From contig JAFZKT010000064.1 in NCBI GenBank assembly GCA_017553545.1, positions 1 through 41,462 on the forward strand: DNA of 41,462 nt, read 5' to 3'. This DNA is from Bacteroidales bacterium (lineage in GTDB: Bacteria; Bacteroidota; Bacteroidia; Bacteroidales; UBA932). The notes below the pieces were generated by a model. It ran no database searches, was not told the origin of the DNA, and worked only from the letters and a program-made list of their open reading frames with translations. This document shows, piece after piece, positions 24,636-33,238 of the stretch (positions within the stretch are counted from its first letter, which is position 1; every line of letters begins with the position of its first letter). The position numbers and the translations under genes are program-made.

Positions 24636-26426
24636 ATGGACGCAATCTTCAAGGTGGAGGCCCTCCGGGGACTGATGCGGGAAAACGGCTTGGATGTCGT
24701 GGTGCTCTCCGGCAGCGACCCTCATGCAAGTGAATATCCCGCCTCGCGTTGGAAGCAGGTGGAATGGTTGTCGGGATTCACCGGCGAGGCCGGGGACATT
24801 GTTGTGACCCGGGACCACGCCGGCCTGTGGACGGATACGCGGTATTTTATCCAGGCGCGTCAGCAGCTGGCCGGAAGCGGTATCCAGCTGCATAAGATGC
24901 GTGTTCCGGAGCAGGTGCCCATCCCCGAGTGGATCGCTTCGCTGGAGCTCGCCAGGCCGGTGATTGCCGTGGACGGGCTCTGCCAGAGCGTGTCGGCGGT
25001 GGCGGCTTTGCAGGCGGCGGTACCGTCGGCCCGCATCGTCTCCATACCGGATCTGTTGTCGGCCCTCTGGAGCGACCGTCCCGCCGTGCCTTCTACGCCC
25101 GTCATCACCCTGGGAGAGGACCTGGTGGGGGAGAGCCGGTCGGCCAAAATCAACCGTCTGCGCAAATGGCTGGTCCTGCAGGGGGCCGATGCCGTTTTTA
25201 TCAGCTCCTTGGATCAGATCGCCTGGCTGCTGAATGTCCGCGGCAGCGACGTGGCGTATAATCCCGTGGTGATTTCTTATTTGCTGGTTACGCTGGAGGA
25301 GGTCTCCTGGTTCGTCCGGAAGAACGCTTTTGCGGACTTGGATTCGGAGACTGTGGACAGTTTCGCGGAACTGCAGGCCGATGGCGTCCAGGTGCGGGAT
25401 TACGACGATGCGGAGTTCGCGCTCAGCTCTTTGAAGGCTTCCGGCGTGGACCGTATCTGCCTGGATGCTGCAACGCTGAATTATGCGCTCCGGGAGGCGG
25501 TGGATCCCGCTTGCGAGGTGCTTCCGGTCACTTCTCCGCTTGGCTTATGGAAAGCCGTGAAAAACGCCACGGAGATTGACGGGATGCGGGAAGCGCATCT
25601 GGAAGACGGCCTGGTGATGGAGCAGTTCCTTTACTGGCTCAGCTGCAACGCCGGCTTTGTGGATGAATGGGAAGCGGCTTCCTGTCTGGGTTCGCTGCGT
25701 GCCCGGGTGCCCGGCTATCGGGGCGACAGTTTCGAGACCATATCGGCCTACGGGCCCTCCGCGGCCTTGCCGCATTATGTGACGCCTTCCACCGGGGCTT
25801 CTTTGCTGGAGGCGCGCGGGCTCTATCTGGTGGATTCCGGCGGGCAGTACCTGTTCGGTACCACGGATATCACGCGCACCGTTCCGCTGGGGCCCTGCAC
25901 GCCGCTGGAGATGGAGGATTACACGCTGGTGCTGAAGGGGCACATCAACCTGGCCATGGCCGTGTTCCCGCGCGGAACCGCCGGCTGTCAGATAGACGCT
26001 TTGGCCCGGGAGCCGCTCTGGCGCGAGCGTCGCAACTTCGGCCACGGCACCGGCCACGGCGTGGGCTTCTTCCTGAACGTGCACGAAGGCCCGCAGGATC
26101 TGCGGCAGAATTTCAATCCTGTGGCTTTGGAGCCCGGCATGATCCTCTCCGACGAACCCGGCCTCTACCGCGAGGGCCAGCATGGCGTCCGCCACGAAAA
26201 CCTGCTGTTGGTGCGCCCTGCAGGGGAATCCGAGTTCGGTTCCTTCCTGGAGTTCGAGACTTTAACCCTCTGCCACTTCGACACTTCCTGCCTGGTGCCG
26301 GATCTTCTGACACCCGAAGAACTGGACTGGCTTAACGCCTACAACGCCCACGTGTACGAGGTTCTGAGCCCCCGCCTCCCCGCCGACGTCGCCGCCTGGC
26401 TGCGTGACGTCACCCGGCCGGTGTAG
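24636..26426 (+). CDS. Xaa-Pro aminopeptidase (M24B)
   Basis: A 596-aa protein of the long, three-domain type also seen in eukaryotic aminopeptidase P. Two creatinase-like N-terminal domains (WTDTRYFIQARQQLAG; later VFISSLDQIAWLLNVRG) precede the pita-bread catalytic domain. Metal ligands are seen: Asp in VDSGGQY, Asp in TTDITRTV, His in GHGTGHGVGFFLNVHEGP, Glu in SDEPGLY and Glu in RHENLLLV. It removes N-terminal residues before proline. ATG 24636 fits the start of the first domain. It converges on trpB2 with a 9-nt gap. Confidence 0.93.
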   Translation: MDAIFKVEALRGLMRENGLDVVVLSGSDPHASEYPASRWKQVEWLSGFTGEAGDIVVTRDHAGLWTDTRYFIQARQQLAGSGIQLHKMRVPEQVPIPEWIASLELARPVIAVDGLCQSVSAVAALQAAVPSARIVSIPDLLSALWSDRPAVPSTPVITLGEDLVGESRSAKINRLRKWLVLQGADAVFISSLDQIAWLLNVRGSDVAYNPVVISYLLVTLEEVSWFVRKNAFADLDSETVDSFAELQADGVQVRDYDDAEFALSSLKASGVDRICLDAATLNYALREAVDPACEVLPVTSPLGLWKAVKNATEIDGMREAHLEDGLVMEQFLYWLSCNAGFVDEWEAASCLGSLRARVPGYRGDSFETISAYGPSAALPHYVTPSTGASLLEARGLYLVDSGGQYLFGTTDITRTVPLGPCTPLEMEDYTLVLKGHINLAMAVFPRGTAGCQIDALAREPLWRERRNFGHGTGHGVGFFLNVHEGPQDLRQNFNPVALEPGMILSDEPGLYREGQHGVRHENLLLVRPAGESEFGSFLEFETLTLCHFDTSCLVPDLLTPEELDWLNAYNAHVYEVLSPRLPADVAAWLRDVTRPV

Positions 26427-26435
26427 GTTGCAGGG

Positions 26436-27800
26436 CTACTTGTTCAACGCGTCGGCGCTGGCGATGTACTTCGCCAGGTCTTCGTCGGAGACGTGGTAGT
26501 TCTGCATTTCGCCGGAGAAGTAGCTGTCGTAGGCGCCCATATCCACGAATCCGTGACCGGAGAGGTTGAAGAGAATGGTCTTCGCCTCGCCGGTTTCCTT
26601 GCATTTCAGGGCCTCGCTGATGGTGGCGGCGATGGCGTGGCAGCTTTCCGGAGCGGGGATGATGCCTTCGGTGCGGGCGAACAGTACGCCGGCGCGGAAG
26701 GAATCCAGCTGCTCGATGTCCACGGCTTCCATATAGCCGTCCTTCATCAGCTGACTCAAAATGACGCCGGCCCCGTGATAACGCAGACCGCCGGCGTGGA
26801 TGGAGGCGGGCTTGAAGCTGTGGCCCAGGGTGTACATCGGCAGCAGCGGAGTCATCCCGGCTTCGTCGCCGAAGTCATATTCGAACTTGCCGCGGGTGAG
26901 TTTGGGGCAGGAGTAAGGCTCGGCCGCGATGAAACGCGTCTTTTTCTCGCCGGAGATGACGTGGCGCATGAACGGCAGCGCAATACCGCAGAAGTTGGAG
27001 CCGCCGCCGAAGCAGGCGATCACGATGTCCGGGTATTCGCCGGTGAGGGCCATCTGCTTTTCCGCTTCCAGGCCGATGACAGTCTGGTGCAGGCATACGT
27101 GGTTCAGCACGGAACCCAGCGCATATTTGCAGTTGGGCGTACTCACCGCCAGTTCGATGGCCTCGGAGATGGCGCAGCCCAGGGAGCCGCGGTCATTGGG
27201 ATTGGCTGTAAGGATGTCCTTGCCGGCGCGGGTGCTCATGGACGGCGAAGGCGTAACGGCGGCGCCGAAGGCCTGCATGATGCTGCGGCGGAAGGGCTTC
27301 TGCTCATAGCTTACCTTTACCATATATACGGCGCAGTCGATGCCGAACTTCTTGGTAGCATAGCTCAATGCTCCGCCCCACTGGCCGGCGCCGGTTTCCG
27401 TGGTAAGGTTGGTGATGCCCTGCTCCTTGGCGTAATAGGCCTGGGCGATGGCGCTGTTCAGCTTATGGCTGCCGGCGGGGGAAACGCTCTCGTTCTTGAA
27501 GTAGATATGAGCCGGAGTTCCCAGGGCCGCTTCCAGTTCGTAGGCACGCACGAGGGGGGTGCAGCGGTAAGCCGCGTACTGCTCCCGCACGGCTTCGGGG
27601 ATGGGGATCCACTCGTCCGTCTGGTTCAGCTCCTGATCCGCGCAGGCCTTGCAGAAGATGGGGTACAGGTCCTCGGGCTTCAAGGGCTGCTTGGTGGCAG
27701 GGTGCAGGAACGGCAGAGGTTTGTGGGGCATTACCGCCTGAATGTTGAAAAAGTGCGTGGGAATCTCCGATTCCGGCAGCATGAATTTTTTCTGTCTCAT
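26436..27800 (-). CDS. trpB: TrpB2-type tryptophan synthase beta-like protein
   Basis: A 454-aa PLP enzyme of the TrpB2 group: long N-terminus, YFKNESVSPAGSHKLNSA with the PLP lysine at 113, TTETGAGQWGGALSYA, and the phosphate site CFGGGSNFCGI. TrpB2 proteins can join indole and serine without a TrpA partner; none is next to it here. It is preceded by a large hairpin (27829-27909) and a terminator of the upstream gene, with no clear -7 box found. Confidence 0.93.
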   Translation of the reverse strand: MRQKKFMLPESEIPTHFFNIQAVMPHKPLPFLHPATKQPLKPEDLYPIFCKACADQELNQTDEWIPIPEAVREQYAAYRCTPLVRAYELEAALGTPAHIYFKNESVSPAGSHKLNSAIAQAYYAKEQGITNLTTETGAGQWGGALSYATKKFGIDCAVYMVKVSYEQKPFRRSIMQAFGAAVTPSPSMSTRAGKDILTANPNDRGSLGCAISEAIELAVSTPNCKYALGSVLNHVCLHQTVIGLEAEKQMALTGEYPDIVIACFGGGSNFCGIALPFMRHVISGEKKTRFIAAEPYSCPKLTRGKFEYDFGDEAGMTPLLPMYTLGHSFKPASIHAGGLRYHGAGVILSQLMKDGYMEAVDIEQLDSFRAGVLFARTEGIIPAPESCHAIAATISEALKCKETGEAKTILFNLSGHGFVDMGAYDSYFSGEMQNYHVSDEDLAKYIASADALNK

Positions 27801-27828
27801 ATCGTTTTATATACCTTTTTTCTTTTAG

Positions 27829-27909
27829 CCCTCCTTCCGCCCTCCGGACGAAAACTTTTTCTACCCCATAAAGGGGAGCGAAAAAGTTTTGTCCTACGGG
27901 CTCGGAGGG
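27829..27909. repeat. 81-bp imperfect palindrome in the trpB2 leader
   Basis: Outer arms CCCTCC (27829-27834) and GGAGGG (27904-27909). Core arms GGACGAAAACTTTTTC (27846-27861) and GAAAAAGTTTTGTCC (27880-27894) pair except for one bulged G. Inner CCCC/GGGG flank ATAAA. It lies 29 bp upstream of the trpB2 start. It could be a mobile palindromic unit or a leader structure. Confidence 0.65.
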
Positions 27910-27917
27910 TCTTGAAC

Positions 27918-27952
27918 AAAAAAAAGGCCTGCTGAATAATCGGCAGGCCTTT
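27918..27952 (-). terminator. Intrinsic terminator of sdhC
   Basis: A 10-bp stem AAAGGCCTGC/GCAGGCCTTT with a 10-nt loop is followed on the minus strand by eight U residues. It is 17 nt after the sdhC stop. Confidence 0.9.
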
Positions 27953-27969
27953 AAAATGATTATATCAGT

Positions 27970-28737
27970 TTAAAACCTGGCCGCGACGGCTTCCGTCCAA
28001 AAACCGGAAGCAGTGTCGCAGTTGACCTCTATATAGGCGTTTACGGCGGTGGCTACGAACAGCAGCACGATGACAGCTGCGATAAAGCGGCCGATCCAGC
28101 GGAGGCGGGGCAGCCACTTCTTGTTGTTCCAGCCGACAGTCTGGAACATGCTCCAGAAGCCGTGCTCCAGGTGCAGGTAGAGGGCGATGAACCACACAAT
28201 GTACAGGGCTACGATCCACCATTTGCTGAAGGTGGCCATGAGCAGGGTGTAGGGATTGTCCTCATAGGTGCCGATGCCGAACATTTCCGGGAGCTGCATC
28301 TTGGCCCAGAAGTGGGTGAGATGGAAGCCCAGCAGGCCCAGGATAAGGATACCCAGGATGGCCATGTTCTTGGCGCTCCAGCTGTCGTTTTTGGCTTTGG
28401 AAGCTACCTCATAGCGCTTGATGCCGCCGCGGCGGATGTAATTGCCCACGGTGAGCCAGATGCCGTAAAGGATGTGGATGGCAAATCCCAGGGCCAGGAT
28501 GGGGACCATGATGCTGATGAACCCGGTGGACATGAAGTCGCAGCCCAGTTTGAACAGGCCGTCTCCCTCGGAGAACAGGGTGTCGTCGGGTGCGACGGCG
28601 CCGAACGTACCGTGGAACGAATCAATCACCGAGAAGAAGTTGATGGTGCCATGCAGCAGAAGAAATACGATGAGGAAAGCGCCGGTAAGGCTCTGGATAA
28701 ATTTCTTGCCGATGGAAGAGGTAACGAAATATGCCAT
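27970..28737 (-). CDS. sdhC: Succinate dehydrogenase/fumarate reductase cytochrome b subunit
   Basis: A 255-aa protein with five hydrophobic segments and well-placed His residues (FLLLHGTINFF, FAIHILYG, GFHLTHFWAKM, YLHLEHGFWSM), as in the single-subunit b558-type anchor that binds two hemes. It would anchor SdhAB and pass electrons between quinone and the flavoprotein. In this phylum it normally precedes sdhA and sdhB; here a strong terminator follows and neither gene is in the window. The -7 box TATATTTG lies at 28774-28767. Confidence 0.93.
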   Translation of the reverse strand: MAYFVTSSIGKKFIQSLTGAFLIVFLLLHGTINFFSVIDSFHGTFGAVAPDDTLFSEGDGLFKLGCDFMSTGFISIMVPILALGFAIHILYGIWLTVGNYIRRGGIKRYEVASKAKNDSWSAKNMAILGILILGLLGFHLTHFWAKMQLPEMFGIGTYEDNPYTLLMATFSKWWIVALYIVWFIALYLHLEHGFWSMFQTVGWNNKKWLPRLRWIGRFIAAVIVLLFVATAVNAYIEVNCDTASGFWTEAVAARF

Positions 28738-28766
28738 TATTCTGTGTTAAGTTTATTTCAATCATA

Positions 28767-28774
28767 CAAATATA
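28767..28774 (-). promoter_or_regulatory. sdhC -7 box
   Basis: TATATTTG on the minus strand, 29 nt before the sdhC ATG at 28737. Confidence 0.65.
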
Positions 28775-28807
28775 GGAATCTTTCTTGGAATTTTCCCTAT
28801 TTTTCGA

Positions 28808-28815
28808 TACTTTTG
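28808..28815 (+). promoter_or_regulatory. pyrH -7 box
   Basis: TACTTTTG on the plus strand, 17 nt before the pyrH ATG. Confidence 0.65.
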
Positions 28816-28832
28816 TCTCAAATCGACACCGT

Positions 28833-29537
28833 ATGTACAAGCGCGTTTTACTCAAGCTCAGCGGCGAAAGCCTGGGCGGCCCGGAAGGAAAGGGCCTCAG
28901 CACTCAGTGGCTGGAAAAGTATGCTAAAGAGATTGCATCGGCCGCAAAAGCCGGCCTTCAGATAGCCATCGTGAATGGCGGCGGCAACATTTTTCGCGGA
29001 CTGCAAGGGGCCGAAAAAGGCTTCGACCGCGTGGACGGAGACAAGATGGGGATGCTGGCCACCGTCATCAACGCCATCGCCCTCAAGATGTTCATCAAGG
29101 CGGAAGGCGTGGAGGCGGAGGTCTTCACCTCAACGCCCATGGAGCCCCACGCGAAGTACTATATGCGGGACGATGCAGTGAAGCTCCTGGAGCGCGGGGG
29201 CGTCGCCCTCATCGCCGGCGGCACCGGCAACCCCTTCTTCACCACGGACAGCGGCGCAGCCCTCCGGGCCCTTGAGATCGGGGCCGATGCCCTCCTGAAA
29301 GGCACCCGCGTGGACGGCGTTTACACCGCAGATCCGGAGAAGGATCCGTCGGCCGTCAAATATGATACGCTGAGCTTCGATGAAGCCATTTCCAAGCACC
29401 TGAAGGTGATGGACCAAACCGCCTACGCCCTCTGCGCGGACGGCAAGATGCCCATCATCGTCTTCGATATGAATGCCGGCGGCAACCTCGCCAAACTCCT
29501 CTCAGGAGAGAAGGTGGGCACCCTGGTGCACCCGTAA
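28833..29537 (+). CDS. pyrH: UMP kinase
   Basis: A 234-aa amino-acid-kinase-family protein that phosphorylates UMP to UDP. Seen: YKRVLLKLSGESLGG, VNGGGNIFRG, DKMGMLATVINAIAL, AGGTGNPFFTTDS and LLKGTRVDGVYTADPEKDP. ATG 28833 gives the usual start and follows the -7 box; the frame is open from 28785. The next gene starts 20 nt later and may be co-transcribed. Confidence 0.96.
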   Translation: MYKRVLLKLSGESLGGPEGKGLSTQWLEKYAKEIASAAKAGLQIAIVNGGGNIFRGLQGAEKGFDRVDGDKMGMLATVINAIALKMFIKAEGVEAEVFTSTPMEPHAKYYMRDDAVKLLERGGVALIAGGTGNPFFTTDSGAALRALEIGADALLKGTRVDGVYTADPEKDPSAVKYDTLSFDEAISKHLKVMDQTAYALCADGKMPIIVFDMNAGGNLAKLLSGEKVGTLVHP

Positions 29538-29557
29538 ATAACAATAACACTGAACAT

Positions 29558-31531
29558 ATGAAGAGAATTGTTTTCGCCATTTCCCTTTTAGGCCTGATTG
29601 TGTCCTGCAAGCCGGACAACAATCCCGTCCAGGAAACCGTGCCTGCAGACGCCGTGGACCTGGGCATTACGATTACCCGGAAGGACGGGACCACCTATAC
29701 ACTGTATTGGGCAAAGTCCAACCTGAGCGTGAATGGCCTCTGCGCCAATCCGGAGGATCACGGTGATTACTATGCCTGGGGAGAAACGGAGCCGTACTAC
29801 AGCAACCAGGATCCGCTGACCTGGAAAAATGGAAAGACCGCCGGTTATGACTGGGCCTCCTATAAGTGGTGCAAGGGTGTCGGGTATCTACTCACCAGGT
29901 ATTGCCCGGAGCTCTTAACGGAGTATTGGAGCGGCACAGACACACCTGACAATAAGACGGAATTCGTTGATTACAATTACGCCGACGATGCGGCAAGGGC
30001 CAGGTTGGGCGGTAAGTGGCGTACGCCCACGGATGCGGAGTGGGCAGCCTTGCGAGACAATTGCACCTGGACCTGGACCACTCAGAATGGAGTAAACGGA
30101 AGATTGGTCACAGCGCCCAATGGCAACAGCATCTTCCTTCCTGCCGCTGGCGACCGGGGCGGCGCCAGTCTCTACGATGCGGGTTCCTACGGCATCTACT
30201 GGTCCTCTTCCCTCGATGCGGGCGACCCGAGATTCGCGTGGCGCGTGTGCTTCTATTCCGACGATGTCGGCAGGTGGGAAGGTTTCCGTTACGGGGGGAT
30301 GTCTGTCCGTCCCGTATGGTCGGCGGTGGATCCCGATAAAGGCGGTGTAAACGTGGTTCTGCCGGACGATGTAACCGTCACCGGAGAAGCGACGGCCGTT
30401 ACGGAGTGGTCCGTTCAGTTGGCGGCATCGGCCAATGTCCCTGCCGAAGCCGGGAGCAGCTGGGAGAACGGCTTCCTGGTGTCCAAGCAGGCCAATCCTT
30501 CCCAGGACGCTCAGGCGAGAAAGATTGCGGCTAACCAAGGAGGCAATTATTCCAAGAAGGTAACCCAGCTTTCTTCGGAAACCACCTATTATTACCAGTC
30601 CTTCTTTACACTGGGCGGCGAAACCCGTTACGGGGAGGTGAAGTCTTTCCAGACCAAAAAGATTGCCGCGCCAAACATTTGGAACACCAACTTCCAATTC
30701 ACGGGCGCTTCTTTCTCCGCCAATGTGAAGATAAATACCGAGACGGCGGACCTTCCGGTGCAGGTGTATTTCCTCTGGGCTTTTGACGAGGAAAAGTATT
30801 ACACGCTGGATGAATTGAAAAGCGGAGCCTGCCTTTTTTACGCAACGCTGGAAAACGATGTGGCGACGGCGAATCTCTATCAATCGAATCCCATCGTATA
30901 CTCTGACGTGGAGTTGTATTTCGGCGGCTACCACAGTTATGCTGTTTGCGTGGATGTCTGGGACAAGATGTTTTTCGGAACTGCCAGCACTAAACCCATT
31001 TGGGTAAGCGAGCCTGCGAGCGGAATCGTGGATATGGGCCTCAGCGTCAAATGGCGCTCTTCGGTTATGCCGGGCTTTTTCGCCTGGGGTGAGTTGAATT
31101 ACAAAGACGCCTTCACCAGCGCCAACTATACCTATAAGAGTAATCCTTCCGTACTTCCCCTGTCGGCGGATGCGGCGCATCAGTATTACGTCGAAGAGCA
31201 TTGGCGCCTCCCCACCGCGGCGGAATTTCAGGAACTGCTGGACAACTGCCCGAACATCTATTGGGGAATGTACAAGGACACCCACGGCAAGCTGTTCATC
31301 AGCAAAAAGGGAACGGCCATTTTCCTCCCCGCCCGCGGGTATTCCGCCAATGGCAACGTTTCGCACTTCAATGAGCAAGGCTATTACTGGACTTCCGATA
31401 TCAGGAGCGGCAATAACAGTTACGCCAAGGCATTCGTTTTCAGCAAAACCTCCACTATGGTGAGCGCCAACGGAATGCCCCGCTGGAACGGCCTCTCCCT
31501 TTACGCCGTCTACGACGAAAACACGCACTGA
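29558..31531 (+). CDS. Lipoprotein with two FISUMP-like domains
   Basis: A 657-aa protein. The lipobox is LLGLIVSC (Cys about 17). The N-terminal domain (about 30-255) has YYAWGETEPYY, GGKWRTPTDAEWAALRDNC, FLPAAGDRGG and YGIYWSSS. The C-terminal domain (about 490-657) repeats the pattern: FFAWGELNYKD, HWRLPTAAEFQELLDNC, FLPARGYSANG and GYYWTSD. This is like the Fibrobacter-type paralogous (FISUMP) domain common in surface lipoproteins of this phylum. Between them are fibronectin-like beta segments (ETTYYYQSFFTLGGETRYGEV). Function is unknown; probably surface-exposed. It lies 1 nt before the next gene. Confidence 0.8.
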   Translation: MKRIVFAISLLGLIVSCKPDNNPVQETVPADAVDLGITITRKDGTTYTLYWAKSNLSVNGLCANPEDHGDYYAWGETEPYYSNQDPLTWKNGKTAGYDWASYKWCKGVGYLLTRYCPELLTEYWSGTDTPDNKTEFVDYNYADDAARARLGGKWRTPTDAEWAALRDNCTWTWTTQNGVNGRLVTAPNGNSIFLPAAGDRGGASLYDAGSYGIYWSSSLDAGDPRFAWRVCFYSDDVGRWEGFRYGGMSVRPVWSAVDPDKGGVNVVLPDDVTVTGEATAVTEWSVQLAASANVPAEAGSSWENGFLVSKQANPSQDAQARKIAANQGGNYSKKVTQLSSETTYYYQSFFTLGGETRYGEVKSFQTKKIAAPNIWNTNFQFTGASFSANVKINTETADLPVQVYFLWAFDEEKYYTLDELKSGACLFYATLENDVATANLYQSNPIVYSDVELYFGGYHSYAVCVDVWDKMFFGTASTKPIWVSEPASGIVDMGLSVKWRSSVMPGFFAWGELNYKDAFTSANYTYKSNPSVLPLSADAAHQYYVEEHWRLPTAAEFQELLDNCPNIYWGMYKDTHGKLFISKKGTAIFLPARGYSANGNVSHFNEQGYYWTSDIRSGNNSYAKAFVFSKTSTMVSANGMPRWNGLSLYAVYDENTH

Positions 31532-31532
31532 T

Positions 31533-32582
31533 ATGAAACGGTTCGCTTTATTATTTGCCGCCCTTCTGTTGGGCGTGACGGTTTCCGCGCAGGAACTGGT
31601 TAAGGTGGAAAGGCCCTGGATCCTGGAGGACGAGGCCTGGAAAGTGAGCGAGGTGAACGGCAAACGCGTCAGCAAGGTCATTGAGTGGCGCGACAACCTG
31701 GCCACCTTGCCCGAAGAAGAGGTGAACCAGGTCTATGCCGATGTAATCGCCCGCTGGAAATACCTCCGCGAGTACTGGGCCACGGTGGAGAACAAGAAGC
31801 CGGGTACGGCTACGCTGAAAGAGTTGCGCCGCATCCAGGACCTGCTGGCCGGCATTGCCAATACGGAGGCCATCATCATGGACGGCGTCTCCATCGACAT
31901 GTACACCGGGAAGACGAAACTGGACCCGAAGAACCTCTCCTTCTACCTCAAGGACCAGATTGCGCTCATCGGCCACGTGCAGGGGAAATGGGTTTTCATC
32001 CACGGTATGCAGAACCGCACCGGTTACGAATATGCCTATGAAGGAAACCAGGCTGTCATTGATTTCTGCAAGAAAAGCGTGACGGACTGCAAGGCGCGCC
32101 TGCACTATTACCGGAATATAGAATGCAAGAACATCCTCATTGACAGCGAAGTGGACCCGGAACGCGACCAGGACAGCTATCAGTTCGACCGGAACCTGCT
32201 GTTCTATTACATTGAAGGGTTGGAAGAAGCCATGCTGAACAATGACCCCAACCTCATTTTCCGCTACCCCTATCCCAAGGCCGGCGCGCTGAATAAGAAA
32301 CACCACGACTCCGCCCTCAAGGCTTCCATCGCCAACAGGGGCAGTAACGGCATCCTGGATGTGGTCATCACGTCCGATGATTACGGCTACACCAGAGACG
32401 CCTACGGACGGAATGTCAAGAAACGCATCAGCGGTTACCTCATCGTCAATATGGGCGGGGGCGACAAGTATATGATTGAACTCACCTGGGCCGCCGACGC
32501 CCTTCCGCCGCTGGGCGCCGACGTCTTCAGCGACCAGTACAAGGAATACAGCGCGGGCAGCGGCTATTATATCGAGAAATAG
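31533..32582 (+). CDS. Secreted protein of unknown function
   Basis: A 349-aa protein with a signal peptide (MKRFALLFAALLLGVTVSAQ). The mature part is charged and mainly helical to about residue 240, then shows a region with DSALKASIANRGSNGILDVVIT and a beta-rich end. I recognise no family. The stop of the FISUMP-like lipoprotein is 1 nt upstream, so the two are probably co-translated and may act together at the envelope. It converges on thiamine pyrophosphokinase. Confidence 0.7.
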   Translation: MKRFALLFAALLLGVTVSAQELVKVERPWILEDEAWKVSEVNGKRVSKVIEWRDNLATLPEEEVNQVYADVIARWKYLREYWATVENKKPGTATLKELRRIQDLLAGIANTEAIIMDGVSIDMYTGKTKLDPKNLSFYLKDQIALIGHVQGKWVFIHGMQNRTGYEYAYEGNQAVIDFCKKSVTDCKARLHYYRNIECKNILIDSEVDPERDQDSYQFDRNLLFYYIEGLEEAMLNNDPNLIFRYPYPKAGALNKKHHDSALKASIANRGSNGILDVVITSDDYGYTRDAYGRNVKKRISGYLIVNMGGGDKYMIELTWAADALPPLGADVFSDQYKEYSAGSGYYIEK

Positions 32583-32596
32583 CCGCAGCAAAATTC

Positions 32597-33238
32597 TCAG
32601 TCCACCATCACCAGCGCGGCGGAGGGGTGGGAGAAGTGCAGGGAGACGATGGGGGCCGATGTCCGGTTGAGGGTGGCCTTCCACCAGGCGTCGAAAACGA
32701 CGCCGTCCAGCGGCCATTCGAGGCCTTCCGAAGTAATACGCAAGGAGTTGTCGGCGCTGAAAATGGAGAAGCGCCGGCCTTCGCCGAGGTGCAGCTCGCA
32801 GCTGTCCGTGATGGCGAAAGCGGTGCCGTAGTCGGAGACCATGGTGACGCGGCGGTCGCCCAGGGGGAACAGACGGGTGTACTCCATCAGGAGTCCCAGA
32901 TTGCCGATGGTATGGTCTTCCCGGAGACCTGTGGCTCCCAGAATCACAATTTCAGACACTTCCGGATGTTTCCTCAAAACCCAGCGCATGGCCTTGGTCA
33001 TGTCGTTGGTGTCCTGTTCGGCTTCGTGTACCAGTACATCGGCAAAGCGTTCCTGGAGCGCGGATGGCAGGGAATCCATATCGCCCACTACCGCCAGGGG
33101 CCGGGCTTCCGGGGAATGCTCCAGCCATTTCTCCAGTGCGCCGTCGCAGCACACCACGCCCTCGGCGCCATCCAGCAGGTACAGCGGAAACGCTTCGGTG
33201 GGGAAGGCCCCGTTACATAATATGGTAATGCTAGTCAT
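32597..33238 (-). CDS. Thiamine pyrophosphokinase
   Basis: A 213-aa protein that converts thiamine to thiamine diphosphate. Seen: CCDGALEKWLEHSPEARPLA, VGDMDSLP, EAEQDTNDMTKAMRW, and ILGATGLREDHTIGNLGLL. These are the family's substrate-binding motifs. ATG 33238 overlaps the stop of the upstream fusion gene by 8 nt; a longer frame from 33292 lies inside that gene. It is last in the alaS / lptG-fmt / TPK run. Confidence 0.92.
   Translation of the reverse strand: MTSITILCNGAFPTEAFPLYLLDGAEGVVCCDGALEKWLEHSPEARPLAVVGDMDSLPSALQERFADVLVHEAEQDTNDMTKAMRWVLRKHPEVSEIVILGATGLREDHTIGNLGLLMEYTRLFPLGDRRVTMVSDYGTAFAITDSCELHLGEGRRFSIFSADNSLRITSEGLEWPLDGVVFDAWWKATLNRTSAPIVSLHFSHPSAALVMVD

Noticed and set aside
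29915-31705. 596-codon frame opposite the FISUMP-like lipoprotein
   Set aside because: It lacks motifs and runs through two adjacent coding genes.
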